A stretch of 64,000 nucleotides of DNA from Alphaproteobacteria bacterium (GTDB taxonomy: Bacteria > Pseudomonadota > Alphaproteobacteria > Micavibrionales > Micavibrionaceae). The DNA is taken from NCBI GenBank assembly GCA_030750865.1, contig JASMHE010000008.1:1-64000 (forward strand), in the 5' to 3' direction. The translations under genes and the position numbers were made by a program. How positions within the stretch are numbered: position 1 is the first letter of the stretch; each line of letters begins with the position of its first letter. The notes beneath the pieces are model-generated. The model saw only the letters and a program-made list of their open reading frames with translations, searched no databases and was not told the DNA's origin. Positions 24,560 through 34,273 of the stretch are shown here, piece after piece.

Positions 24560-26611
24560 TTAGCATGGTTTGGGTGGCGGTGTGATCCCGTTCTGTGCGG
24601 GAATAATGCCGGCATAGGGGGTAAGATTTTTAATGATCGTGTCTTTCGTTGATGCATCCAGCGATTCATTATCTGCGATTAAGGCTGTTTGACGCTGGAC
24701 CTCTTGGATGAGGGTATCTCTCATGTCGTCGAATGACGGGTCGTTTTCAAGCGGCGGTATTTGCTGCGCCATATTTTTTGCTGCGGCGGCCAATTGGACT
24801 TCACCGTTTTGCAGGAATGTGTCTGTGACGTGATCCAGTTCGTCTCGCGACTCCGTGTTAATGACATCAATAACCGCAGGATGAACCGGTTGTTCGGTCA
24901 GGTTGGCCGTGTGAAGACATGTTTGGATCAGTTTGGCGAGTGTGTCTGCGTTATGCTGGCCGGATATCAATTCTTGTAAGCCGTTCTTGTCGTCGCGAAG
25001 ATACGCAATGCTGTCTTCTTTTGTAATGAAGGGGGCTTGTTGTTCTCTGGCGGCATTATACGCGTAAACGAGGTCTATATTGCGTAATGCCTGCGACACA
25101 GACTTTATGGTCGCATAAAGTGACCCCTGCAAATGTTCTTCGGTCGGTTTAACGCCGAATATTTTCGTGTACACGGATTTTGGCCCCTCGTTAAACAGGC
25201 TTTGGATTGTTTGTTGTTTGAGCCGTGGTTTCAAAGAGCGCGCATAAGGGAAGCTGCCTTCATCCGGCCAATCCGTGTTTTTAATCGTATCCGGTTTGTT
25301 TTTCCCGGTCACCGGATACACATCATATAAAGGAGAGACATCGACGCCGTTTCGTGATGTGCGCAATGTGAAAACATCTTTGAGTTTTGAAACGCAGTCC
25401 GTAATCGTGATTTCGTGCGGTATAATCATGGACACGGCATGCATCTTCAGTAATTGAATCTGTTGGTCGAGGTTTTCGAGTGTACGGGCCGGTTCTGTGG
25501 TTGAAAGCGGCGCTTCGGTCAGAATGATGCCCGCTTCATGACGGTTTCCTTGTGTGTTTGGGATGTCGCGTATCAGACTCTTTGCCAGACTCTGTTCTTT
25601 TTGCGTGTTTTCGATGCTGACGCTTCTGGATTTACAATATTCCTCGACCGTTCTGTCAAAGACATGAAGACGCATATCATTGAGAATTGTTTTCTTGGCC
25701 TTTGCCAAAACCTCGGGGTCTTGTGTTTCCAGCACCACATCAAAAACGCCGCCGCCGATACTGAAAACACGGTACGGCATTTTTAAAAGCTGACACACAT
25801 CCGAGACACTGCGCTGGATGTCATACAAAATACTGTCTGTAAAATCTTTGCCGATATTGTCATTCAACCCGCCCATATTCATCAGATCGATGCGGACCAG
25901 GCTGTATGCGTCGTTTTTATCCAGGGTCTGGATGAAATCCGCGCGTTGCTCGCGGCCTGTTTGGTAGGTGGCGGCGTAAAATAAATCCGTATCAATCGGC
26001 ATTTGCACGAGTGGTGCCGGATATTCTTCACGGTAACGCGCGGTGACCTGCGCGATTTGCTTGTGTTTGGATTCTGCCTGGAAATAATCGGGCTGCAAAG
26101 AAAAGGCCAGATTACGGCTTGTGTCGGTCTCTTTTTGCACTGTCAGAGAATCTTGCAAGACGAGCGACACGTCATCATATTTCGCGCCTTCAGGGATTTG
26201 AACGGCAATTGTGTTAAGGCCGAATCCGCCTTGATAGGTGCGCTTTGGGTGAACGAGTAGATGGAGCGATGTTTCAAGGCAAAAATCACGAATTTCTTTA
26301 TCGGCGTCCGCTAGAGCTTGTTCGACATCGTTGAGTGGCACGCCATCAAGAATAAAGGATATTTCGTCACCGCCTTTGCGAAATCCATAGAGTAGGGCGG
26401 GTTCAAGCGCGGCGAGCTTGCGCGTATAAATGGACATACACATATTGTATATTTCGTTTGCAAGCGGTTCACCGACAGCGTTATTCAGGTTCCCCAGATT
26501 AAACAAATCGGCTTCTACCAGAATGCCTTCATCATTCTCCCCCGCAATTTCAAAAATATCACGGCATAACTTCTTATCTTGGTTTAAACCTGAAACGCTA
26601 TCTATCTGCAT
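24560..26611 (-). CDS. large protein with two divergent GGDEF-like domains
   Basis: A soluble 683-residue protein. The first third has a GGDEF-like fold: EADLFNLGNLNNAVGEPLAN (33-52), like the DxDxFKxxND..G helix, then GFRKGGDEISFIL (76-88), a near-canonical active-site loop. A second copy follows: VRIDLMNMGGLNDNIGKDF (239-257), then RVFSIGGGVFDVVL (281-294), whose loop is GGGVF and so has lost the catalytic acid pair. The C-terminal 380 residues are mostly helical with no domain I know. Spacing in the first copy differs from classical cyclases, so c-di-GMP synthesis is not certain. The gene is isolated, with the tRNA behind it. Confidence 0.6.
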   Translation of the reverse strand: MQIDSVSGLNQDKKLCRDIFEIAGENDEGILVEADLFNLGNLNNAVGEPLANEIYNMCMSIYTRKLAALEPALLYGFRKGGDEISFILDGVPLNDVEQALADADKEIRDFCLETSLHLLVHPKRTYQGGFGLNTIAVQIPEGAKYDDVSLVLQDSLTVQKETDTSRNLAFSLQPDYFQAESKHKQIAQVTARYREEYPAPLVQMPIDTDLFYAATYQTGREQRADFIQTLDKNDAYSLVRIDLMNMGGLNDNIGKDFTDSILYDIQRSVSDVCQLLKMPYRVFSIGGGVFDVVLETQDPEVLAKAKKTILNDMRLHVFDRTVEEYCKSRSVSIENTQKEQSLAKSLIRDIPNTQGNRHEAGIILTEAPLSTTEPARTLENLDQQIQLLKMHAVSMIIPHEITITDCVSKLKDVFTLRTSRNGVDVSPLYDVYPVTGKNKPDTIKNTDWPDEGSFPYARSLKPRLKQQTIQSLFNEGPKSVYTKIFGVKPTEEHLQGSLYATIKSVSQALRNIDLVYAYNAAREQQAPFITKEDSIAYLRDDKNGLQELISGQHNADTLAKLIQTCLHTANLTEQPVHPAVIDVINTESRDELDHVTDTFLQNGEVQLAAAAKNMAQQIPPLENDPSFDDMRDTLIQEVQRQTALIADNESLDASTKDTIIKNLTPYAGIIPAQNGITPPPKPC

Positions 26612-26837
26612 TTTACTCTTACTCTATCGTAGTCTTACTCTGCCTTTTTCGGCTGTTTGCATAATATAGCCGTAAATCCTTAATAATCAATTACACTTCG
26701 GCATAGGTATATATCCTTAGTGGTAAGGCAGTGCTGGTTATTCAGAGCGCTTGTTGATAAAAAGCGGGAATGTCTTGAAGGATTGCGGTTTTTTATTAGT
26801 CTGCTGCGTAGGTGTTTTATTAAACTCAGAGGGATTT

Positions 26838-27887
26838 ATGTTTCGTATCACATTGTTTGCGGTCATCGGCTGTCTTGTGTTCTTCAGTGCGGCCCATACG
26901 GGTGCTGCGCACGCTGCTGTTGTTGAAATGCGTAATGGCGACCGTTTGTCGGGGCAACTGGTTGAAACGGATAATGCAGGCATTGTGCTTGAAACATCGT
27001 TCGGGAAAGCCCGCATTCCATATACTGTGATCCGTGATATTTACGCCCACGGCGAATATATGTCACAGCAAAGCGCATCTGACGTTGAAAAGGCGGGCCG
27101 TCCTCTAACCGCATCGCCTGCTGATGCGGGGCAGCGTGACAGTCAGGCGGCCGAAGAGCAGACAGCATCTACGACTGAAACAGCGTCCAAGCAGAAAAAG
27201 AAGAAAAAACAGGATGATAAAATCACATTTTTGGGCGGCGCGTTTTCCGGAAACGTGAATTTTGGTGCATCATTGCAAAACGGGAATAGTGACAAGAGCA
27301 GCGTCAATCTGGATTCAACCACAAAGGCGCGCTGGGATGATCACCGTTTTCTATTGGGGCTGGAATATAACTGGGCCGAAGATGAAAGCGAAGTCACCGT
27401 TGATAACAGATCGCTGGATTTGGGGTATGACTATTTCTACACCGACCAATGGTTTGTGAACATGAATGCGGGTTTGCATCAGGATGATGTGGAACAGCTT
27501 GATTTGCGTTCAACCGTCGGTGTCGGTATCGGTCATCAGGCGTATGAAAGCGATGATCTGAATCTGAAATATATACTGGGTCCGTCTTATCTGCGCAATG
27601 ATTACGAAAATGCAGATACGGAAAGCAGTCTGGCGGCGAACTGGAATTTTGATTATGACCAGAAGTTCTTCGATGGCTATTTGAAGCTCTTCCATAAGCA
27701 TAAAGTCTTTTCTCCGACCGATGATTGGAAGGCTTATCTTCTGGAAACATCAACCGGTGCGCGTATTCCGCTGTTAAAAGGAATCGTCGGAACGGCGCAG
27801 GTTGATTATGATCGTGACAATGATCCGGCAGCGGGAACGAATGAAAATGACACGTTGTATAGTTTAAAGCTTGGTTATGAGTGGTAA
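26838..27887 (+). CDS. DUF481 (YdiY-like) outer-membrane protein
   Basis: A 349-residue exported protein. I start at the ATG at 26838, which has GAGGG upstream and gives a good signal peptide (MFRITLFAVIGCLVFFSAAH, ending near AHA); the open frame begins earlier at 26751. The mature N-terminus (VVEMRNGDRLSGQLVETDNAGIVL) is a small beta module. A Lys-rich linker follows, then a C-terminal domain of about 220 residues with alternating aromatic strands (FSGNVNFGASLQNGNSDKSS at its start, terminal YSLKLGYEW). This is typical of a DUF481 beta barrel ending in an aromatic residue. DUF481 proteins are called salt-induced outer-membrane proteins; their function is not established. Confidence 0.8.
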   Translation: MFRITLFAVIGCLVFFSAAHTGAAHAAVVEMRNGDRLSGQLVETDNAGIVLETSFGKARIPYTVIRDIYAHGEYMSQQSASDVEKAGRPLTASPADAGQRDSQAAEEQTASTTETASKQKKKKKQDDKITFLGGAFSGNVNFGASLQNGNSDKSSVNLDSTTKARWDDHRFLLGLEYNWAEDESEVTVDNRSLDLGYDYFYTDQWFVNMNAGLHQDDVEQLDLRSTVGVGIGHQAYESDDLNLKYILGPSYLRNDYENADTESSLAANWNFDYDQKFFDGYLKLFHKHKVFSPTDDWKAYLLETSTGARIPLLKGIVGTAQVDYDRDNDPAAGTNENDTLYSLKLGYEW

Positions 27888-27921
27888 TATAAGGTATAAT
27901 GCCCTGTAGGAGGGCTTCACC

Positions 27922-28257
27922 GTGTTACTGAATCTCGTCAAGTGGAGTATTATTATCGGGTTGTTCATTATCGGATGCAATTCTTTGTATGCGATTCATA
28001 TCTCGTCCAGTGTTAACCCGTTCATTATTACAATCTTCAGCTTTGGTGCGATTTTCATTATCTATAATAAAGGTGATGCGAATGTCGGCACGCTTTTAAC
28101 GACGGTTGCGGTTGTGCTGGCCTCTGCGGCATCAACGCTGTATGTCTATGTGGACTGGCCGATCATGAATTGGAACATCTTCTTTTCATGGTGGCTGTGG
28201 TCGCTGGCGATCGGGTGGCCGGCCATGTTCCTTGCCTTTAAAAAATTCGATGATTGA
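27922..28257 (+). CDS. small integral membrane protein
   Basis: A 111-residue protein with four predicted membrane helices, among them LVKWSIIIGLFIIGCNSLYA, VNPFIITIFSFGAIFIIY and LLTTVAVVLASAASTLYVYV, plus a Trp-rich last one (WWLWSLAIGWPAMFLAF). It starts with GTG 8 nt after a perfect AGGAGG. No family is recognised. It follows the DUF481 gene by 34 nt, so they are probably cotranscribed. Its stop codon directly abuts the stop of the converging kinase gene. Confidence 0.7.
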   Translation: MLLNLVKWSIIIGLFIIGCNSLYAIHISSSVNPFIITIFSFGAIFIIYNKGDANVGTLLTTVAVVLASAASTLYVYVDWPIMNWNIFFSWWLWSLAIGWPAMFLAFKKFDD

Positions 28258-30543
28258 TTAGTCCTGCTTTTGTTTTCTGCTTTGCAGCCATGCCACGATT
28301 TGTGGTTGCATATCCTGTAATTCGTTGAACAGGAATGCTGCTTTGGCATAGCTTTGATCATCTGCGGTTAAATCCATTTCTTCTATCTGTTTGGCTGTTT
28401 TGGCAAATTTTACGCCGCCAGCTTGCCCGGCGACGGATGCGACGGCGTGTGATATTTCATGAATTGCTTTGACGTCTTCATTTTCAAAGGCATCAGACAA
28501 GGCGCGCATGCGGTCTTCGATATCGTCGATAGTGAGGGCAATATATTTATCGGCACGGTCGGGCATGTTTTGTATGAAATCGGCCAGCATTGAATTGTCA
28601 TAGGTTTCACTCGCCGCGATGTGTGTGTCGAAAATATCTGTATTGTGACTGTGTTGCTTTTCTGGCAGCCATTTACACAGCGTCCGGTTCAGGTCTTCTT
28701 GCCGGATCGGCTTTGTCAGAAAATCGTTCATACCGGCGGCAAGGGCTTCGGCGCGATGACTGTCCATTGAATAGGCCGTCAGGGCGACGATTGGTGCGGA
28801 GGCATTCTGGTTTTGCAGTTTGCGAATGTGCGCGGTGGCTTCTATGCCGTTTATATGGGGCATGCGGATATCCATCAGGATAAGATCATAGGTATGATTC
28901 CTGCATTTTTCGATAGCTTCTTCGCCGTCTTTGGCGATGGAAACATGGCAGCTCGTGTTTACCAGCATGTCGCCGATAATCGTTCTGTTTGTTTTTGTGT
29001 CATCGGCAAGCAAGACAGCCGCATCAAGGTTGAGCGATGCCGGTGGTTGGGAGGCGATACGGCCGGATGTGCCGCTATGTTTGCCTTGTTCGGCGATCTT
29101 TATATCCAGTTCGATGGAAAATGTACTGCCTTTGCCGGCTTCGCTTTCAACGCTTATCTGCCCGCCCATAATTTCAGTCAGTGATTTGCATATCGAAAGG
29201 CCGAGGCCGGTGCCACGGATGTCTGTTTTGTCCTGACTGGCCTGTATCTGACTGAATTTCTTGAACAGGAGGTTTTGCTGTTTTTTGTCGATACCTTCGC
29301 CTGTATCTGTCACAGATAGTTTTATGCGCGCGCTTTGTGTATCGGCGGATGGCGGTGTGATCTGTTCGGCTTTGACGGTGACGGCGCCTGTTTCGGTGAA
29401 TTTTAGTGCATTACTGATCAGGTTGGACAGGATTTGCCGGATTTTGACGTGATCCGCAATGATATCGTGGGGCAGGGCATCATCATATTGGAGCTCATAT
29501 TCCAACCCTTTGTCGTTTGCCGTGCCGGCGAAGAGATCAAACGAGGCTTGCAATGCGTCTTTCAGATGAAACTGCGTTGGGTTGATCTCAATGGCGCCTG
29601 CTTCGATCTTTGACAGGTCGAGAATGTCGTTAATCAGGTCGAGCAGAACCTCACCGGAGCTGAGGATTGTGTCGCAATAGGAGGCTTGCCGCGCATCCAT
29701 TGATGTCTGGTTCAGTAAACTTGCGGTGCCGATAATGCCGTTCAAAGGCGTGCGGATTTCGTGTGTCATATTGGCAAGAAAGTCGCTTTTGGCGTTGTTT
29801 GCTTGCTCAATCTGCGAGTAAGCGTCTTTCAACCGTGTGATATTGCGGAAATAAAGGCGCAGGATTTCATCATCTTGATCTGTGATATGGGTGATGAAGA
29901 TTTCGAACCATTTTTTATTGATCTTTTGTTCGAGAAATTGTGCTCTTTTTAAGTTAAAGGAGACGTTCAGACGTTCTTCTCCGTCATCTGCCAGCAAATA
30001 CCGAATGTCACCGTAAGACATCAGGTCCGGCATTTCGTTTATACCGGCCTGATTGATGTATGTGATTTGATAATCGCGGTTAATCTCGATGATTGGTTCC
30101 GGGTTTTCTTCAGGGAAGGAGGCCAGTATTTGTGATTTGAGTCTTGTTTCACGCAGGATGTTCAACGCATTTTGAATATCTTTGAGGTGTTTGTTATTTG
30201 TATCAATATGAATGGGGGTGCGGAAATCACCTTCGGATAGCGATAAAAGCGTATCAGTGATTTGATCAATGGGTTTTAGTGTTTTGTAGCGAACAGTAAA
30301 GAGTAATATCAGAGCCAGTGACGAGATAACGGCCGTAATAACGGAAAGTGTGGCGTAGTCGCTTTGTTCGCCTCCGGTCAGGGCAGGAGTGTCCATGCCT
30401 GAAAAAAGACCGAATGCCAGAAAACTGCCGGATAAAAAGGTGAAGATAAGAAGCCCGCCCAGTATGCAGGTGAGTCGTGAAGAGCTTCTGCGTGGACGTA
30501 TGTTGTTTTTCTGGGGGTGCGGCACGAACGGCTCCTGTTTCAT
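28258..30543 (-). CDS. hybrid sensor histidine kinase (TM-PAS-HisKA-HATPase-REC-HPt)
   Basis: A 761-residue inner-membrane hybrid kinase. Two membrane helices (about 24-48 and 63-86) frame a very short periplasmic loop. A HAMP-like stretch (87-130) and a PAS-like domain (about 145-235) follow. HisKA has FLANMTHEIRTPLNGIIG with H261, and the ATPase has N, G1 and G2 boxes (NALKFTE, DTGEGI, RGTGLGLS). The receiver has LLADDTKTNR, ILMDIRMPHINGIEAT and the KPI lysine. The terminal HPt carries H699 (SHAVASVAGQAG). The short sensor loop suggests a membrane or cytosolic signal. It diverges from the pilus operon across a 262-bp gap, which makes control of that locus plausible but unproven. Confidence 0.93.
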   Translation of the reverse strand: MKQEPFVPHPQKNNIRPRRSSSRLTCILGGLLIFTFLSGSFLAFGLFSGMDTPALTGGEQSDYATLSVITAVISSLALILLFTVRYKTLKPIDQITDTLLSLSEGDFRTPIHIDTNNKHLKDIQNALNILRETRLKSQILASFPEENPEPIIEINRDYQITYINQAGINEMPDLMSYGDIRYLLADDGEERLNVSFNLKRAQFLEQKINKKWFEIFITHITDQDDEILRLYFRNITRLKDAYSQIEQANNAKSDFLANMTHEIRTPLNGIIGTASLLNQTSMDARQASYCDTILSSGEVLLDLINDILDLSKIEAGAIEINPTQFHLKDALQASFDLFAGTANDKGLEYELQYDDALPHDIIADHVKIRQILSNLISNALKFTETGAVTVKAEQITPPSADTQSARIKLSVTDTGEGIDKKQQNLLFKKFSQIQASQDKTDIRGTGLGLSICKSLTEIMGGQISVESEAGKGSTFSIELDIKIAEQGKHSGTSGRIASQPPASLNLDAAVLLADDTKTNRTIIGDMLVNTSCHVSIAKDGEEAIEKCRNHTYDLILMDIRMPHINGIEATAHIRKLQNQNASAPIVALTAYSMDSHRAEALAAGMNDFLTKPIRQEDLNRTLCKWLPEKQHSHNTDIFDTHIAASETYDNSMLADFIQNMPDRADKYIALTIDDIEDRMRALSDAFENEDVKAIHEISHAVASVAGQAGGVKFAKTAKQIEEMDLTADDQSYAKAAFLFNELQDMQPQIVAWLQSRKQKQD

Positions 30544-30805
30544 TTTGTAACGTTATCGTGTGTTTCTGTGTGTTGCAACGTGGCGGTCATCATACACGGA
30601 AACGAAAGTCAGGACAAAAATTCTATATGATTCATGCGATTATCATACGTTCGTCCCTTAACCTTTGGGTGAAAATGTGTATTATAAGAACGGAAGCTAT
30701 CTATATGTTTTTCATAATACATTATCATTTTTTAAACATCTTTGTTTTATGCTGATAATGTAGTTTTGTCGCGGGAATCAATTTTATTTTATAGAGATTT
30801 TAGGA

Positions 30806-32965
30806 ATGACTGAGAATAATCACGGTAATAATGGTGATGATTACACAGGATTAGCGCTTGAGGATATGGATATGAATCCGGATGCCTCGCGTAAGCGCGA
30901 GCCTGAAACGCAGGATAAACCGCAAGGGCAACCACAACAGCCGCCCCAGCAGCCACATCAGCAACCACCGCAGGGCGCGCCTGATCCGCAGCAGCCGCCT
31001 GCGCCGCAATCGGTGCAATTCGGCGATGCGTTGCAACCCCAGAAGCCCCAGCAGCAAGAGTCTCAGGCGGGGGCACAGCCGCCGCAGCAACCGCCGCAGC
31101 CACAACAACCACAGCAATCGCAACAGGCGCCGCCGTCACAGCCACTGGAAACGGAAGAGCCGCTTACGGCAACGAAGCCGACAGGTCCGACAGATGATCA
31201 GCCGTCTTCGCCGCCGCAAATGGCGATCGGTGAACCCGAAGCGCCGGATGAAGTCGGTGAAGAAGAGGCCGGCGCGAAAAAAGGGACGCGGATCGGTGAC
31301 CGTTTGGTCGAAAGCGGTATTATTACGCAGGATCAGCTAAATGTTGCCTTGCAGGAGAAAAAAGTCAGTGGCGCGATGCTCGGCGAGATTATGGTCGAGC
31401 TTGGCTTTATTGATTCAGGTACGCTGTCAGCCTTCTTGGCTGAAAGTGCCGGTATGGAAGTGTTTGATCCGAAAAACACCCTGTTTGACAGCGAAGCACT
31501 GTCGATGATTGATAAGGCAACGGCGCTCAAGCACAATGTTTTGCCGCTGTCTTTGGAAGACGGGGAAGCGCATGTCGCAATGTCGGACCCGTACGATGTG
31601 GTCGCGATGGACATGTTGCGGCGCTTTATTCCGAAGGACTATAAGTTAAAACCCGTTGTCTGTCCGCCGAATATTCTGAGTGATGCGATTGATACGGCGT
31701 ACGGTTATGCCAGTTCGATCAGTGATATTCTGAAGGAATTGGAAGAAGGGGCCGATACGGTGCCTGACCTGACGACGCTGAACGAGGATCAATCCTTCTC
31801 GCACCCGATTGTGCGTTTGGTGAATGCGCTGGTCTTCGATGCCGTGAAGACAGGTGTATCTGACTTGCACTTTGAACCGGAAGAGAACTTTATTCGTTTG
31901 CGCTATCGTAAAGATGGCGTGCTTTTTAACGCTCAAATCCTTCACAAACAGCATTGGAACGCGATTGCGCAGCGTTTGAAAATTATGTCGGAAATGAATA
32001 TTGCGGACAAACTGTCGCCGCAGGATGGCCGTTTTGGTCTGAATGTCGGCGGGAAGGAAGCCGATTTCCGTGTGTCATCCTTGCCGACGGTGCATGGTGA
32101 AAATATCGTTCTGCGTGTGCTTGACCAGAGCGCGAGTATCATGCCGATGTCTGCACTTGGTTTCAGTGACCTGAATTTGCGCAAGATCAAAGCCTCGCAA
32201 TCCAGACCGGAGGGGATCATCATTGTGACGGGCCCGACCGGTAGTGGTAAGACGACCTCGCTTTACTCCATGTTGAACGAAATTAATAATGTCGAGGTGA
32301 ATATCCAGACATTGGAAGATCCGGTTGAATATTCCTTGCCGATGATCCGGCAGACCCATGTGCGTGAAGGCGTGCTGGAGTTCGCTGATGGTATTAAGGC
32401 GCTGTTGCGACAAGACCCCGATATCATCTTTATCGGTGAGATTCGTGACGGGGAAACAGCGCAGATGGCGCTGAAGGCTGCGATGACAGGTCACCAGGTT
32501 TATACAACATTGCACACGAACGATTCCTTTGGCGCGATCCCGCGTTTGCTTGATCTCGGGTTGAAACCCGGCATGATCGCAGGGGCGATTGTGTCCGTGT
32601 TTGCGCAGCGTCTTGTGCGCTGTGTGTGTCCGCATTGCCGCGAAGAATATCAGGCCGATGCAGAAGAATGCCAGATGCTTGGTGTTGATCCGGCATCACC
32701 GCCCACGATTTACAAAGCGCGTCAGGGTGGCTGTAAAAAATGTGAAGGTCAAGGTTACAAAGGCCGTACGGCTGTTGTTGAAATTTTGCTTTTTGATGAG
32801 GAACTTGACCAGTTGCTCGCAGATAATGTGTCCAAAGCCGAATTAAAAAATGCGGCGGTGGAAAAAGGCTTTAAAAGTATGCGGGATGATGGCATTCTAA
32901 AAGTCCTTGAAGGCAAAACGACGATTGAAGCGCTTTCTAAAGTGGTGAACCTTCAGGCAATATAA
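30806..32965 (+). CDS. mshE: type IV pilus extension ATPase, MshE/PilB-like, with MshEN domain
   Basis: A GspE-family hexameric ATPase that powers pilus assembly at the inner membrane. The N-terminal 150 residues are a Pro/Gln-rich disordered tail, unusual for this family. An MshEN-type module follows (about 165-300) with RIGDRLVESGIITQDQLNVA and a second LGEIMVELGFIDSGTLSAFL repeat, the pattern that binds c-di-GMP in MshE. The ATPase has Walker A GPTGSGKT (476-483), an Asp box and Walker B (PDIIFIGEIRDGETA), and a tetracysteine zinc site (CVCPHCREEYQ and CKKCEGQGYKGR). It is the first gene of the locus. Confidence 0.92.
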   Translation: MTENNHGNNGDDYTGLALEDMDMNPDASRKREPETQDKPQGQPQQPPQQPHQQPPQGAPDPQQPPAPQSVQFGDALQPQKPQQQESQAGAQPPQQPPQPQQPQQSQQAPPSQPLETEEPLTATKPTGPTDDQPSSPPQMAIGEPEAPDEVGEEEAGAKKGTRIGDRLVESGIITQDQLNVALQEKKVSGAMLGEIMVELGFIDSGTLSAFLAESAGMEVFDPKNTLFDSEALSMIDKATALKHNVLPLSLEDGEAHVAMSDPYDVVAMDMLRRFIPKDYKLKPVVCPPNILSDAIDTAYGYASSISDILKELEEGADTVPDLTTLNEDQSFSHPIVRLVNALVFDAVKTGVSDLHFEPEENFIRLRYRKDGVLFNAQILHKQHWNAIAQRLKIMSEMNIADKLSPQDGRFGLNVGGKEADFRVSSLPTVHGENIVLRVLDQSASIMPMSALGFSDLNLRKIKASQSRPEGIIIVTGPTGSGKTTSLYSMLNEINNVEVNIQTLEDPVEYSLPMIRQTHVREGVLEFADGIKALLRQDPDIIFIGEIRDGETAQMALKAAMTGHQVYTTLHTNDSFGAIPRLLDLGLKPGMIAGAIVSVFAQRLVRCVCPHCREEYQADAEECQMLGVDPASPPTIYKARQGGCKKCEGQGYKGRTAVVEILLFDEELDQLLADNVSKAELKNAAVEKGFKSMRDDGILKVLEGKTTIEALSKVVNLQAI

Positions 32966-33028
32966 TTTCTTATGTGTGGGCATTGCTGATCTCGGCAATG
33001 TTCTGTTCTTAGCAATCAGGAGACGGCA

Positions 33029-34261
33029 ATGGCTATTGAGCGATATAAATACCGTGCAATGAACAAAAACGGGCGTCAGGTGAAGGGGGTTATCTCTGCA
33101 GCCAATGAGCTCGACCTTCATAATCAGCTGCAAGGGTCCGGTCTGGAACTGTTGCAATGTTCGGTTTTGAAAGAAAAGAAAAGTGTTCTCGGCCAGATCG
33201 GTATGGGCAAAAAGATCAAGATGCGCGAGATCATCCAGTTCTTTACCCATATGAACCAGATGCAGTCTGCCGGTGTGCCGCTGCTTGATTCCCTGAGTGA
33301 TATTCGCGATACAACAGATCATCCGCAGTTGCGCGATATTGTATCGGATGTTTATAAAGATGTGTCAGAGGGGAGCTCTTTGTCCGAAGCATTGGCAAAA
33401 CACCCGCGCGTTTTCACCAATTTGCACGTGTCTCTTGTCGCCTCCGGTGAGGAAACAGGTGACCTGACCGCCGTTTATACCCAGCTGATTAAATATCTGA
33501 AATGGGTGGACAGCATGCAGGCGAAGGTCCGTAAGGCAACACGTTATCCGCTTTTTGTGACGGTGTTTGTGATTATCACGATCGTGGTGATGATGGGTGT
33601 CGTTGTGCCGCAGATTGTCGGCTTTATCCAGACAGAGATGAATACAAAGCTGCCGTTTTATACGAAAGCGTTGATCGATACGTCCGATTTTGTCAGGGCG
33701 TACTGGATACAACTATTGTCAACGCCGGTTGTCTTATTCGTCCTTTATAAGGTATTGCGGCGTGTTTCCGATGAATTTGCCTATAAAGCGGACCGTGCGT
33801 TTTTGCAAATGCCCGTGGTGGGTGATCTGATTAGAAAGATCAATATCGCGCGTTTCTCGCAGACTTTCGGTGCGCTTTATGCCAGTGGTATTTCCGTGCT
33901 GAAAGGGCTTGAAGCCGCACGTATGACCGTGAATAACCTTGCGCTGGTTGAGGCGCTTGAGTCCGTGCAGGATCAGGTGCAAACGGGGAGTTCATTGTCT
34001 GAAGCCTTTAAAACCTCTGGAGAATTCCCGACTTTGGTGACAAGGATGTTGAAAGTTGGGGAAGAATCGGGGAACTTGAGACCAACACTTGATGAAGTTT
34101 CTGAGTTTTATACGAGTGACGTAGATGAATCTGTGCAAGGTTTGATCTCTATGATCGAACCAGGATTGACCTTGATACTGGGTAGCATTATCCTATGGAT
34201 TGCTGCGGGTGTATTTGGACCTATCTATGAAAGCTTCCAGAATATCAGTGACTTGGTATAA
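33029..34261 (+). CDS. mshG: type IV pilus platform protein, MshG/PilC-like
   Basis: A 410-residue polytopic inner-membrane protein of the GspF/PilC family, which couples the ATPase ring to pilin insertion. Two GspF domains are visible. Each opens with a helical segment (MREIIQFFTHMNQMQSAGVP, residues 69-88; INIARFSQTFGALYASGISV further on) followed by the EGSSLSEAL and TGSSLSEAF signatures. Membrane helices include YPLFVTVFVIITIVVMMGVV and the terminal GLTLILGSIILWIAAGVFG. Length is normal. It lies 63 nt after the ATPase gene. Confidence 0.93.
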   Translation: MAIERYKYRAMNKNGRQVKGVISAANELDLHNQLQGSGLELLQCSVLKEKKSVLGQIGMGKKIKMREIIQFFTHMNQMQSAGVPLLDSLSDIRDTTDHPQLRDIVSDVYKDVSEGSSLSEALAKHPRVFTNLHVSLVASGEETGDLTAVYTQLIKYLKWVDSMQAKVRKATRYPLFVTVFVIITIVVMMGVVVPQIVGFIQTEMNTKLPFYTKALIDTSDFVRAYWIQLLSTPVVLFVLYKVLRRVSDEFAYKADRAFLQMPVVGDLIRKINIARFSQTFGALYASGISVLKGLEAARMTVNNLALVEALESVQDQVQTGSSLSEAFKTSGEFPTLVTRMLKVGEESGNLRPTLDEVSEFYTSDVDESVQGLISMIEPGLTLILGSIILWIAAGVFGPIYESFQNISDLV

Positions 34262-34273
34262 GGATATGTAACA

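Noticed and set aside
30850-31140. Short tandem repeats resembling a CRISPR or minisatellite
   Set aside because: They are irregular CAG/CCG/CCA codon runs that encode Pro and Gln, with no fixed unit or spacers.
30789-31145. Minus-strand frame rich in Ala and Val opposite the ATPase N-terminus
   Set aside because: It is the complement of a CAG/CCG-rich Pro/Gln coding stretch. There is no start site, and its composition is an artefact of the repeats.
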